Source: Galaxea fascicularis (lineage: Eukaryota > Cnidaria > Anthozoa > Scleractinia > Euphylliidae). Taken from it: a stretch of 64,000 nucleotides of DNA. The position numbers were made by a program, and so were the translations under genes. The notes beneath the pieces were generated by a model. That model was given only the letters and a program-made list of their open reading frames with translations. It had not been told where the DNA came from and did no database searches. Below, one piece after another: positions 11,811-21,740 of the stretch. The stretch lies in assembly GCA_948470475.1 (NCBI GenBank), contig OX419347.1, positions 3,343,572 through 3,407,571 of the forward strand, written 5' to 3'. How positions within the stretch are numbered: position 1 is the first letter of the stretch; each line of letters starts with the position of its first letter.

Positions 11811-12132
11811 GGCCCGATTCGGACGCCGTACTTTATCCGAGCCGAACTTAATTCGAACTTGGACCAATCCGAAATAAAAAGAGGACGCCTTTCCATTCAA
11901 ACACCGAAATTAATCACCCAAACTTAATTCAGAAAGCTCTGTTATTGAAACTGCTTACAAAATACATTATCATGATTTATGCGTTATGTTAAAAATGGAA
12001 AGTTCAACGTCCGAATCAAATCCGTTCCAAACTCGAAATTCCAGGCCAAGCTAGGTGGAAGAACGCCTGGGCCATTCCTTAATTCAATGCATTAGGTTCG
12101 GCTCTTGAAAAGTACGACGTTTGAATCGGGCT
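11811..12132. mobile_element. Degenerate inverted-repeat element (about 320 bp)
   Basis: The left end gcccgattcggacgccgtac followed by gagccgaactt pairs with the right end aggttcggctcttg then gtacgacgtttgaatcggg. The arms have several mismatches, suggesting an old MITE. The interior is AT-rich without coding capacity. Confidence 0.5.
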
Positions 12133-12930
12133 TTGCGCGGTATGAAAAAGACTGAACTACTGCGAACAACAGAACAAATACTGAAGGAAAGAACAAACCC
12201 TGTATAATCAGCTTTCTCAAAGCGGACATCTCCCCAAGACCAACACAGCTGGTCGAAATCCACTTGTTTTCCTGTAACTTAACATTACCCAAGCATTCAA
12301 ACGAGGTTCATGACTAAGTGAGAATACTGAGCAGAGATTAGCACGTGCTATTGAAATCCAGAATAAACTTGGGATCAATCAAGCATTTCTCAGATAAACC
12401 AATTCTTCAATCTTTACAAATAAATGACGGTAATATAAAACCGATCTTTTACGCAGGTTCAGTCTTTATTGTATCACAGAAATAAAGTGAACAGTCACCC
12501 CTAAATTTCTTTTCAGTCCCCAGTTGCTGTTTGCGAGATCTGTTTTTGTATGTAGTCACAAACCGCACAACTATATATTTGAATGTGGGGCTACAGGTCC
12601 TTTAAAACTTAAGGGTGGATATCCCTCTGATGGCCGATACCGACTCTACGACTTTGGCTTTAATGTAACTTCCGCAGCGTGCGAATGCAAACATTGTTTT
12701 TCACTCTCATCATTTCCTCGGTCTGATTGTCGCAGGCTTTTAACAAAAGTTGTTACAAACTCCCACGACATTTTCAGTGTGCGCGTGACCAGTTGTACAG
12801 TTAATCGTCGTCAGCAATTTGCACCACTTGTATTACTGCGTCATTGAATAAGGCAAGCCTTAGAATTTGAACTAAACAAATGCTCACTATTTCTTATCAC
12901 AGGCGTGTCGTCATCTTGTCCAATATTAGA

Positions 12931-13017
12931 CTGCGAGCAGTCCCTCTTTCTTACGATCGCGATTTGGCGTTAGCTCACAAGATCTTCGATCGTAGGAAAG
13001 AGGGATTACTAGCAGTC
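12931..13017. repeat. Short hairpin repeat (87 bp)
   Basis: The left arm gcagtccctctttcttacga and the right arm tcgtaggaaagagggatta are near-perfect inverted copies around a short loop. It looks like a small palindromic MITE. Confidence 0.6.
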
Positions 13018-13351
13018 CAGTCACATATAACAAAGGCGTGCCATCAACTCTTATATAAGCAAAATTCCAAACGCCCGGACTCTCGTCTTCTAAGATGACA
13101 CGTTTTACAATTGTCAGGAAATCTTGTTGCTCTTGAGCTCGTAGGCGGTAAGGCACAGTGAAACAACTTCTACCGTTTGCTACGTTCCTCTTTTATTCAC
13201 ATTTTATTGAACACTAACGTATTACAATTTCAACTTGGTTATAAATAAATTCGCTGAGAAATGGTTCCAGCCATCTCAACTTTACTGTGAATGTTGATTT
13301 GAACCTAAAGGGAAAACAATACATCATAACTTTTTTCTGTGAGAAGTATAG

Positions 13352-13522
13352 ACCCTATGCAAAAATGACTGTCTTTAAATTATTCTTTCGTTCATAATAG
13401 CCCAACTAACCTCGCTCGGGATAACAAATTCTTTAGAATTTTTGTCTCAAAAACGAGGTTAGTTGGGCTACTTTGAATATGAACAAAAGAATAATTTAAA
13501 GGCAGCCATTTTTGCATAGGGT
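13352..13522. mobile_element. Hairpin MITE with accctatgcaaaaatg ends (171 bp)
   Basis: Nearly the whole element is a palindrome: accctatgcaaaaatg ... aaattattctttcgttcat ... tagcccaactaacctcg is followed, after a short loop, by the inverted copies of each. Such foldback MITEs have no coding content. Confidence 0.7.
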
Positions 13523-14074
13523 TTATAACAAGTAGCCCCGTGTTTGTTTTACAGATAATAACCTAACTGAAACACGCGAACGCGCGTGAAATTTACCTTC
13601 GCGTGCCGTGCGTGAAGGCTACACGCAGTCCCAAATGGCAGAGTATTCAACAAATGTTTATGTTACAGTTAAATATATTACCTCCTCTTGATTTGTGACG
13701 TCTGATTACAGATGTCTTGATTGTCTTGGATGCCTGATTTGCTAAGAAATTTCTGAGTCACTGGATGAACTATAATCCAACCGTAAAACACTATGACAAA
13801 TAGAGCAAATACTATATTAGTAATCTTTATTGACCCCCTTTAATCTATGATTTAGAAACTTTAAAAAAATAAATGAATTAACATCAAGTGACATAGAACT
13901 ATAAAAGTATTGATCTCTTTTATAATCTCAGTCATAATAGAAATGTCCAGAAGACCAGTATATTTTGTGAAATATGTCCCTATGCGTCTCTCTACTTGAC
14001 ACCATCCTGTATCTTAATTTACTAGGCATTCAAATGAAGGAGCTCACTTTAAAAAAGGTATCAATGAAGTTTAG

Positions 14075-17000
14075 TCATTGCATCAAAGGGAAGAAGTCAT
14101 GAATAATGTATTTCCCATCAACACCAAACCTTTTTGGTTTGACATCCACATCATGCTGTTGTAATTTCAAGTTGTTAGGAATATCCTGAAATAGAAACGA
14201 TTGAAAGACATTAATTTTAATATTTAATATGGTACAGTCTTCCATGCCAAGAAGCGCATAGGGCCTCCTAAGAGGTTTCAAGCTGTCACCAACAGAGGCT
14301 CTTGGAGACAGCGGTCAGCACATCACCCAGCCTCCACCCAGCCCTGAAGTGAGTGAGGGCAGACCACAACACCAGGAACTATGTTCCTTACTCTTTTTGA
14401 TCAGCTTGTCTGTTCTTTTGTGCCTTCTTTCAGTTTTATGTGTGGAGGAGAAGGAGACAAGGCCAACAGCTTGATGTCACTGCCAAATGACATCATCATC
14501 AATCATTATATTGATGATACTCTTTGTAGATAGATTTAACTTAAAATATTATATTATATTATTGTAGCTGGGCTTAACTTTTCAAGATTATTTTAGACAT
14601 TGTAGATGTTATGTTTGAGTGCATGTTAGTGTTACGTTCATGTGTATGATAGTTAGTGTATGCGTCCTCTCCATATTGTACCTCCACCAGTAACATTTAA
14701 TTTAATTTATTTGATCCAGCGTCCTGTCAATTTTAACTTTTAAGTTATTTCAGGGTGCTGGTACCCTGTAATTTAGTTTATTTGAATCTCTGGGTACAAT
14801 AAACATCTTGTCTTGTCTTGTCTGTTAAGCACACAGCCAGCATGATCTTACCAATTTATTTTAAGAACTTGGCTTTTGGTCCAGTCAAGGTTTGAACCCA
14901 CTAACTTCCACTCAGCAGTCTGGTGGTCTACCAACTGAGCCAACAGTGTGGCTGTTTTTCTAATAATAGATCCCAAGCCATTTTCAAGGGAAAGAATGAA
15001 GCTAAATTGGTATTTCTAGAGGATGGACTTGAGTTGGGTAAGGTGGGTCATGTGCAGACCAAAAGCCTTCTGTGTGGTGGTCATTGATATCTTTAAGAAC
15101 AAGATTTGGGTTACACTTACTGGTACATGTAAATTATCAAGCTTAATAAAAGTTACCTTCATTGTTTTCGCAGTAGCAACTGAACCTCTTTTTTGGGAGC
15201 AATCTGCAAGTTCACTTGATTTCTTATCTTCTTTGTCACTTCTGCTTGGTTCACATATCCTTTTCTGGTAGATGTTCATCAAAGAAAAGTGGGTGAAAAT
15301 ATTGTAAATTCTGATGGTACCCAGACAGGTGGTCCTGTCATTTTGATCTCTTTATTTAAAGAAGAACGGTCAGTGCTTGTTAACAAACCTCTTCATCCAA
15401 AAGTGGAGTGCAAATCTTTTTAGGTAGTGTTTCTGCTGTAGAACTTTCCATATTTTTCCTTTTACTAACATATCCTCTTGGTTGCCATGGTATCCCTGTT
15501 GTACTTGGATCTAACTCATAAACTTTCTTCACAAACCTGGCAATCAAGAGGTGGTGAAGCTCATCAATGCAACACCATGGGGTGACAGGCAAAACTATGA
15601 TTACAGTAGTAAGATCCATAGGAAATCAAATAGGGTTATTTGAAGCAAGTATGCCCTAACAGTGACCAGTATCTAATTTCTCCCTACAGTATCATGCTTT
15701 GATCAAACATACACTGTAAAGGTTTGGAGAATAAATGGAATGATCAATAAAACTTTAAGGTTGTTGTGATGTGTAAACAAGCCATATATTACATGGAGAT
15801 GGAATTGCATGACTTTTTGCCATAAACAAGTGGCTTAGATGAAAAATTGGTAACACCAGGGACATGATAATATGGGAGAACGGATTCCTTTGTAAGGTTT
15901 TCCGTACCTTTTATATTCTTTTTCAAGCTCTTCAACTTTCCTTTCAAATTCTTTTATTTTCGTGTCAGGATAACGATGCTGTCTGGCTCCAGAGATTTGC
16001 TACGAAGTGTATTAGAGACAAAACAATCCATAGAGTTCAGTAAAAATATCAGTGATTGACTGATCTTTTATACGTTTTACAGGAAACATCGATGCAAAAA
16101 TATAAAAAAATATAATTTTTAATTACGGTTACTTACATCTAAACAATAATCGATTTCTCTTTTGATGCCAGGGATCCACTTCTTCACTTCTGATGCACTG
16201 TTTAATGAGCGCTATAAACAAGTATTATAAAATTCATCACTAAACAGTCAAAAAATAAATCAATAAAACCATGTGTACAGATAAATTACCCGGCGTTGTC
16301 AATCAATGGTTTCCGATAATCGATAAAATCAATAATAATCAATAATAATCAATAACAATTAATTGATTGGTATTGGAAATCGATAAAAATCAATGCCTAT
16401 AAGTTGTGTGACTATCAATTTCTATTGATTTTCATCGATTGTTATTGATTATTATTGATTTTTATTGATTATGAAATTTGTCGTTTTCTTAAATAAAACG
16501 CACCATATGAATGAACAAACCATTCAGTTATCTTTATTTGTTGTGTTTTATGTTAAATTTGTAGCATTTTTACCCCTTATTACTATTAAAAGCTCACCGT
16601 AAATTACTAGACTCTGATCGTCTCGAAACAAGAACAAAATTGTCTTTAATTCTAATCATATAATCTGCAAAGGGCGGTATATCCCAAACTGAATGGTTTG
16701 TTCTTTAAGTCTCTTCAGTGTCACTCTCTTCCAGCTTGTTAATTAGTTGAGGAAATTGTTTTTGTCTGCGCTCACTGTCTTGCTGCCTGAATATACACAT
16801 GCAGGCCAAGAACATACATCTTGAACATTCACCCGTGCAACCGAAAGGGAAGATAGCAGAATAATTGAACATTCACCCGTGCAACCGAAAGGCAAGATAG
16901 CAGAATAATTGTTAAAAGGAAAATGCGCTTCCCTTGTAATGTATTGTGGCGTTTTTAAACTTACACAGTAATCTCTTTGTGTAAGGGCCAAAGAGGACCA

Positions 17001-17726
17001 AAGAGCTGCCCCCGATCATTCGTAACTCTGAACGCATTCCCACGTTCTCCTCTCTTCTAGAATATTTCTCAGATATTCACTTCAAAAGGGCATTCGTGAT
17101 AGCTCTTGACTACACAGCGCACTGACAATTCAACTTGCTTCGCCATCTCTGGAACAAGCAAACTCCGTAACAAGTGTGTTCTTGGAATCCCGGTTGAAGT
17201 GCAAGGATAAAAGTGCGCAATCGAATTACCCAATTACCCTGGATGTGTAAATATGCCCGGGACCAATGAAGCACGCCCACGCTAACACGCGCCAGAAAGT
17301 ATGCATAATGAATTATTAATCAATGATTTTCTATAGAAATCAATGGTAATCAATAGCAATTAAGACTCCGAGTGTGATTATCGATTTTTATTGATTGGTT
17401 GCACCAATCAATAACAATCAATGGATTGTTATTGATTATTATTGATTGTATTGATTGCAATCAATCGATCGGAAACCATTGATTGACAACGCCGGGTAAA
17501 TTAATAGTTAACTGAACAAAAAACACAAAGATTCTTACTAGATGTGGCCTCTTGGGATTTTTTTCCAATTCATCTGCAATCAAATATCAAAGAATAAATT
17601 AATAACAACTAATATTCTCCTCTTTTCAACAAAATATCATCGAGCATTTAAAGTTCAACCTTTCCGTTGTTTTTCCAGCCATAATCTGTTGAGCCCGATA
17701 AGTTTTTTCTCACAGTTCCGCGCCAT
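14075..17726 (-). CDS. Unknown 211-aa coiled-coil protein starting MARN, seven exons
   Basis: Exons (minus): 17660-17726, 17539-17573, 16137-16211, 15908-15999, 15389-15536, 15157-15264, 14075-14185. All junctions are GT-AG and every phase agrees, giving one continuous frame of 211 residues. The protein begins MARNCEKKLIGLNRLWLEKQ, then has a helical basic region (SASEVKKWIPGIKREIDYCL), a predicted coiled coil (KIKEFERKVEELEKEYKR, around residues 73-90), a PWQPRGY motif near 112-118 and a charged, lysine-rich C-terminal half ending in HDFFPLMQ. The MARN-x-EK start followed by a KW..I..EI block recalls the N terminus of the splicing factor Isy1, but the rest does not match, so no function is assigned. 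It shares a 113-bp intergenic promoter with RPL37. Intron 2 carries a complete foldback transposon (16288-17497). Confidence 0.72.
14290..14825 (+). mobile_element. 3' end of a non-LTR retrotransposon with a TCTTG-repeat tail
   Basis: The segment ends in an AATAAA-containing sequence followed by a short tandem tail (cttgtcttgtcttgtct, about 14805-14825), the usual 3' terminus of CR1/L2-like LINEs in invertebrates. The body has no intact reverse transcriptase, so this is a 5'-truncated copy. It lies in the last intron of the minus-strand 211-aa gene. The left limit is uncertain. Confidence 0.45.
14881..14952 (-). mobile_element. tRNA-derived SINE head or tRNA relic
   Basis: On the minus strand the sequence holds an A box (GGCTCAGTTGGTAGACC) and a B box (GGGTTCAAACC) at tRNA spacing, but the anticodon arm and acceptor stem do not fold properly. 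It is therefore a tRNA-derived repeat rather than a functional tRNA gene. Confidence 0.5.
16288..17497. mobile_element. Non-autonomous foldback transposon, 1210 bp, with CAATA-rich subterminal arrays
   Basis: The terminal inverted repeats begin acccggcgttgtcaatcaat and match for about 30 bp at both ends. The element is flanked by the identical 5-bp sequence AAATT (16283-16287 and 17498-17502), a likely target duplication. Inside each end is a long run of degenerate (AATCAATAATA) words that themselves fold back. The middle contains a 43-47 bp direct duplication (about 16825-16910; gaacattcacccgtgcaacc occurs twice). No transposase is present. It sits inside intron 2 of the 211-aa gene. Confidence 0.75.
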
Positions 17727-17839
17727 CTTTGTTTTGTACGCAAAGTACTGCAGGCTCAAGCCGAGTGCCCACAGCGTTGTGGGAATATCTTCGTTGCCTG
17801 GTTCCCCAGCCGTCCTCTCTTTTACGGCCTTATCAAGAA
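17727..17839. promoter_or_regulatory. Bidirectional promoter between the 211-aa gene and RPL37, with a TOP tract
   Basis: Only 113 bp separate the two divergent ATG codons. On the plus strand a pyrimidine run CCTCTCTTTT (17814-17823) lies about 20 bp before the RPL37 ATG, matching the 5' terminal oligopyrimidine signal typical of ribosomal protein mRNAs, where transcription starts at a C. There is no TATA box. Confidence 0.6.
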
Positions 17840-19949
17840 ATGGTAAGTTTTCCGTAAAGCAGACATCGAAATCCGTTTTCATCTCGTACAGGAAATAGTA
17901 AAATTGGAAACTAATATGCTGAGATTAAACGATAGCACCTATTCCTTTGATGTGTGGCGTGATATTTCAATTCAATATTTTTCTGGCTTGTAGTGGGGTA
18001 ATTTCTGAGGGTATACTTGAGAAGTCTTAGCTGTCCTGCATGAGGTTTTGTTTGGAAATTATATTTCTGGTTATACGTTTACGTAATTTTGTATTTTCCT
18101 GTCTTTTGACCGCACCCGTACTTGGCTAATTTCCACAGTTGCGTATTTTGCTTTAGTTGGTACCTCACCAGCGCTAAATTATCGTATTGTCACCATGTAG
18201 GCTCCCACAGGATGTTCGTGATTTATATGATCAGAAATGTTACTCGGCATTGAACTTGATTGCTAAACTGTTCAGGTTTGTTAGGTAAACATAAAACAAA
18301 ATCAAGGGAGCACAGTTTTTTAAACTTGTTTTTTTCCAAACAGACGAAGGGAACATCAAGTTTTGGTAAGCGCCATAACAAATCGCATACCATTTGTGTG
18401 CGTTGTGGGCGATCATCGTACCACATCCAGAAGAAACGATGTGCTTCCTGTGGATTCCCAGCTGCTAAGTGTAGGAAATGTAAGTCTTGTTATTGGGGTT
18501 GAATTCTATGCTTCACAAACTATGAAAACCTTGGCTTACAGTGTAGGTATAGGATAGTATGGTCATTAGCATAGACACGGAACTTATGATATTAGCAGTA
18601 GTAATCTGGGAGAGATATCCACATAACCCCATACATTAATCATAGATCAGGCTGTGCTCCAGCAAAACCTGGAGGCCCCTTGGTTTTTGCATCAAACTTA
18701 CACACTGGGCACTCTGGATCTCAAGGGTTTAGAGGTTATGGGCTACCAGCCAGCTACCAACCAGTCTGCAGAGTATGGCAGAACTTGACGAGATCTTGCG
18801 TGTGCAGATCCATGTTTTGCCGCATGCACCACATGCAATAGTCTGGAACTTGTGCTTACATGGTTGATGGTATATGCCTCTTAACCTCACAGCTACTGCA
18901 TGCAATGCCACGATTCTGGTGTGTGCAGTGAGCGTTTAGAAAAAGACTCGTGTGTGCACTTGTCATACTCTGCAGATTGGGCTCCCAACTACTTCTTGTA
19001 GAGCACAGCCTTGTAGATGAATCCCTGCCATATTAACCATGTTCTAAAAATGGTGAGCATGTGAGACGCTTGTGTCACAAAGTTGATATATGGGGCTGTT
19101 CGGAAATCTTGCTGTAGTATGCCATCAATGAAGTTGTTTTGTTTGAAGCAGATTTAACCAAAGGTACTATGCTTTTCATATCCTATCTATGTATTCCATT
19201 ATCCTCCTGGGCCCGGTTGTTCGAAAGCCGATTAACGCTAATCCAAGATTAAAAATAAATCAAGGAGGTTATTTCTCTGTCCCCAAACGTTGTTCAATGC
19301 TGATACTCTGCAAAAGTTTAGATTAGGGGAAGTCAATCCTGAGAAACAAAAAGCAGCGGAAACAACTTTCATCCAAAAGTTAAAAACTCCAACCAAAGTT
19401 TACACTAATCCTGGATTAGGTTAATCGGCTTTTGAACAACCGGGCCCTGGTGTTTGAAATGGGGGTATGGCCTGTTTTTCACATCTTATATCAGAGTGTA
19501 ACTACACACTGTACCAGTGTGGATGCGAGAGCCTAATTTTGCTGGCTGCTTGTTGCGACTGTTAAAACTTGAGCTTTCAGAATCTTAAGTTTTCCATCAG
19601 TCAATAAAGAGCTTCACATGGATGGTGAAATACTGCTGGGTTCCACAAAGCATGCACTCTGTTAAATGATATTGTCTAAATATACAATCCAACTAATGGT
19701 CTGTTCACTCTAACACTTGGCATGTCTTAGTGCAGATCAGTTCCAAATTGGGTGAACAAATCAGGTTCAAGCCCCGTTGAAGTCCTGAATTTTTCAGGCT
19801 TCTTTACGCAATTGTAGAAATTGCCATCACAGCTGCGACAATCATTCTTCATTAATTTCATATCTACAGTTTACATATGATTTCTTTCATATGCATCATT
19901 CACAAGCTCACATATCTTTCATGGCAACATATGAACCCAAAATTGACCT

Positions 19950-19984
<35 letters not shown>

Positions 19985-20501
19985 AGAGCATCGCACCGGA
20001 ATCGTGAGGTCACGGGTTGAAACCCCATTGAAGTCCTGAAGTTTTCAGGCACTTTACACAATTGTAAAAATTGCGATCACAACTGCGATGGTCTTGTAGT
20101 GTCTACCAAATGTTTGAGTAAAAGGAATGTACTTGATTAAGGTCAGGTTTTGCTGATAAACATTGTAAGGTTTTGTTATGGTTTGTGTTTACAAATTTAT
20201 TGTAATGACATGAAAAATTGTTGTTCTAGGATACCATTCCATTCGAAAATGGGTAGAATTTTTTTTGTTAGAGTTTCAGGTGATTGCAAAGATGAAATTA
20301 GCCATCTAATGTTGTGTACATTTCTTTGCAGTCAACTGGAGTGTCAAGGCAAATCGCAGAAAGACCACAGGAACTGGTCGCATGCGCTACTTAAAGGTGG
20401 TTCACCGCCGCTTCAAGAATGGATTCCGAGAGGGAACTGAAGCAAAATCCCAGAAGAGGAAGGGTGGTGCTGCCCCTGCATCCAGTGCAGCAAGCCAGTG
20501 A
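17840..20501 (+). CDS. RPL37: Large ribosomal subunit protein eL37
   Basis: Structural protein of the cytosolic 60S subunit. Exons: 17840-17842 (just ATG, followed by gtaagt), 18344-18479, 20332-20501; joined length 309 nt, 102 residues. The product runs [21 protein letters not shown] and has the family zinc-binding CxxC...CxxC pair (CVRC and CASC), the [11 protein letters not shown] block and the basic FREGT tail, ending [17 protein letters not shown] coding first exon consisting of ATG alone is a known feature of metazoan RPL37 genes. A polyadenylation signal AATAAA lies at 20528-20533. Intron 2 (1.85 kb) contains nested MITEs, two SINEs and a CCCGGTTGTTC MITE. No convincing snoRNA was seen in either intron. 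Confidence 0.95.
18614..19108. mobile_element. MITE with imperfect ggggctgt/aaccccat ends, interrupted by another MITE
   Basis: The left end (gatatccacataaccccata) and right end (tatggggctgttcggaaatc) are imperfect inverted copies. A second, cleaner copy of the same family is at 27673-27807. Another hairpin element is nested inside it. Confidence 0.45.
18757..18983. mobile_element. Nested hairpin MITE with ctgcagagtatggca ends
   Basis: The left arm ccagtctgcagagtatggca and the right arm tgtcatactctgcagattgg are inverted copies about 190 bp apart. A related arm with the extension agtgcacacg is found alone at about 53004-53040. It lies inside the larger MITE at 18614-19108 in RPL37 intron 2. 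Confidence 0.55.
19209..19449. mobile_element. MITE with CCCGGTTGTTCGAAAGCCG ends, copy 1
   Basis: The left end gcccggttgttcgaaagccg continues into attaacgctaatcc, and the right end ggattaggttaatcggct then ttgaacaaccgggc is its inverted copy. Length is about 240 bp. It is highly similar throughout to copy 2 at 21356-21594. Confidence 0.78.
19745..19860 (+). mobile_element. 5'-truncated tRNA-derived SINE
   Basis: It keeps a B-box-like ggttcaagccccgttgaagt and the same downstream tail (cctgaattttttcaggc-like hairpin, then acgcaattgtagaaattgc) as the fuller copy at 19965-20100. The A-box half is missing or unrecognisable. Confidence 0.55.
19965..20100 (+). mobile_element. tRNA-derived SINE (tRNA head 19965-20035)
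   Basis: The head folds nearly as a tRNA: acceptor arms GGCTTCA/TGAAGTC pair, the D arm is GCTCAGTTGGTAGAGC, and a B box cacgggttgaaacccc follows. The base before the anticodon is C instead of U, the anticodon stem has a mismatch and the T loop is altered, so it is unlikely to be a working tRNA. It is followed by a short hairpin tail (cctgaagttttcaggc) shared with the copy at 19745. Confidence 0.65.
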
Positions 20502-20951
20502 TGTCTGATACCAAGAATTGTACTTGTAATAAATACGATTTCTGCTGACAGCAAAGTTGGTGTGTTGATGTAATGAATTGCGTGTATAGCGAAACTCCAG
20601 CATATGACCACCCGTTGTTATGACCATTTTTTAGTAGCCTGAACTGCAAAAGCGGACTTATTTTCCCATTTGAAAAACCAATAATGTGACCCAATATTTA
20701 TGACCCAACAGTAACTGTATTAATGGGGTTCCACTGAAATCTGTGATTGGTAGAAATGAAAGTTGCCCAGTTTGCCCAGTGTTTGATGTTAGTAATTTTT
20801 ATTTTAATAACTGTAACATGGTAACTTCGGTATTATAATAACCTAAATGACAGAGCTTTAGCTATAAGTCTAAACCGTATACAAATCCATAACGGTATAA
20901 TCATGGTACATACAATGTGGCGGAAGGGGTATTGGTAGCTCTTATAGCTCA

Positions 20952-21176
20952 ATGTCAACATCCAAGTCCTTGTCGAGCACCATGGTATTTTCATCGCCGG
21001 CCTCTACAATGTCCGAGTTATTACTTGAAATGGGTTTGGAAGAGTTGCCTCATCAAGCACGGAAAGTTGTGCCTTCAACTGCCCTGCCCCCGCTTCGCAT
21101 GGTTGGCCTTTCTTCAAACAATGGATCTCTAAATCTTGAGAGCCATCAACGGCTAGATTTAATGCGCAGGACTTGA
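20952..21176 (+). other. Possible small ORF (74 aa), unresolved
   Basis: An ATG-initiated frame reads MSTSKSLSSTMVFSSPAST... and ends LDLMRRT, with protein-like composition. The opposite strand also has coding-looking pieces, including one ending DKDLDVDIEL before a stop at about 20949, with an AATAAA on the minus strand near 20805. Neither can be extended into a convincing gene. It may be an exon of an unrecognised or decayed gene between RPL37 and the 409-aa gene. Confidence 0.2.
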
Positions 21177-21355
21177 ATTCAGGGAAGGGGGGTGTTTGCT
21201 AGAGAGGGACGTTCAATAAAACTTGTCAGCTTAGGGGGGCGTTTAAAAAAATCATATGCGCAGTTCATATACGATTTATTTCATTCTCAACTGAAAAATA
21301 CTTCATGTGCTTGATGGGTTCTGGAATAAAACTTCCTGCGGCTTGGAGAAGTCCT

Positions 21356-21594
21356 GGGCCCGGTTGTTCGAAAGCCGATTAACGCTAATCCAAGATTAAA
21401 AGTTAATCAAGGAGGTTATTTCTCTATCCCTAAACGTTGTTCAATGCTGATATTCTGCAAAATTTTAGATTAGGGAAAGTCAATCCTGAAAAACAAAAAG
21501 CAGTGGAAACGACTTTCATCCAAAAGTTAAAAACTGCAACCAAAGTTTACCTTAATCCTGGATTAAGTTAATCGGCTTTCGAACAACCGGGCCC
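21356..21594. mobile_element. MITE with CCCGGTTGTTCGAAAGCCG ends, copy 2
   Basis: Same family as 19209-19449, with near-identical terminal and internal sequence (for example ttcaatgctgatattctgca inside) and clean inverted ends. Two close copies 2 kb apart suggest recent activity. Confidence 0.78.
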
Positions 21595-21740
21595 TGGTAT
21601 TTTGTAGAAATGTATAAATTCTATCTCCTTCTCCTTCTGTCTTGGTATCCCTTCTCTCGCCTACCATGCAAGCTACGAAAAGGTTAGAAAAACCAAATGG
21701 ACACCAGAACGAAAAAAAAAAAGACAACTTTTATTTCAAA

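Noticed and set aside
12524..12847. 108-codon cysteine-containing plus-strand frame
   Set aside because: No recognisable domain, no supported splice partners, and the composition is not convincing; probably a chance frame.
19965..20035. Candidate functional tRNA gene
   Set aside because: C instead of U before the anticodon, a mismatched anticodon stem and an altered T loop, plus a shared tail with a truncated neighbour, indicate a SINE head.
17843..20331. Intronic snoRNA in RPL37
   Set aside because: Ribosomal protein introns often host snoRNAs, but no convincing pair of C/D or H/ACA boxes was found in either intron.
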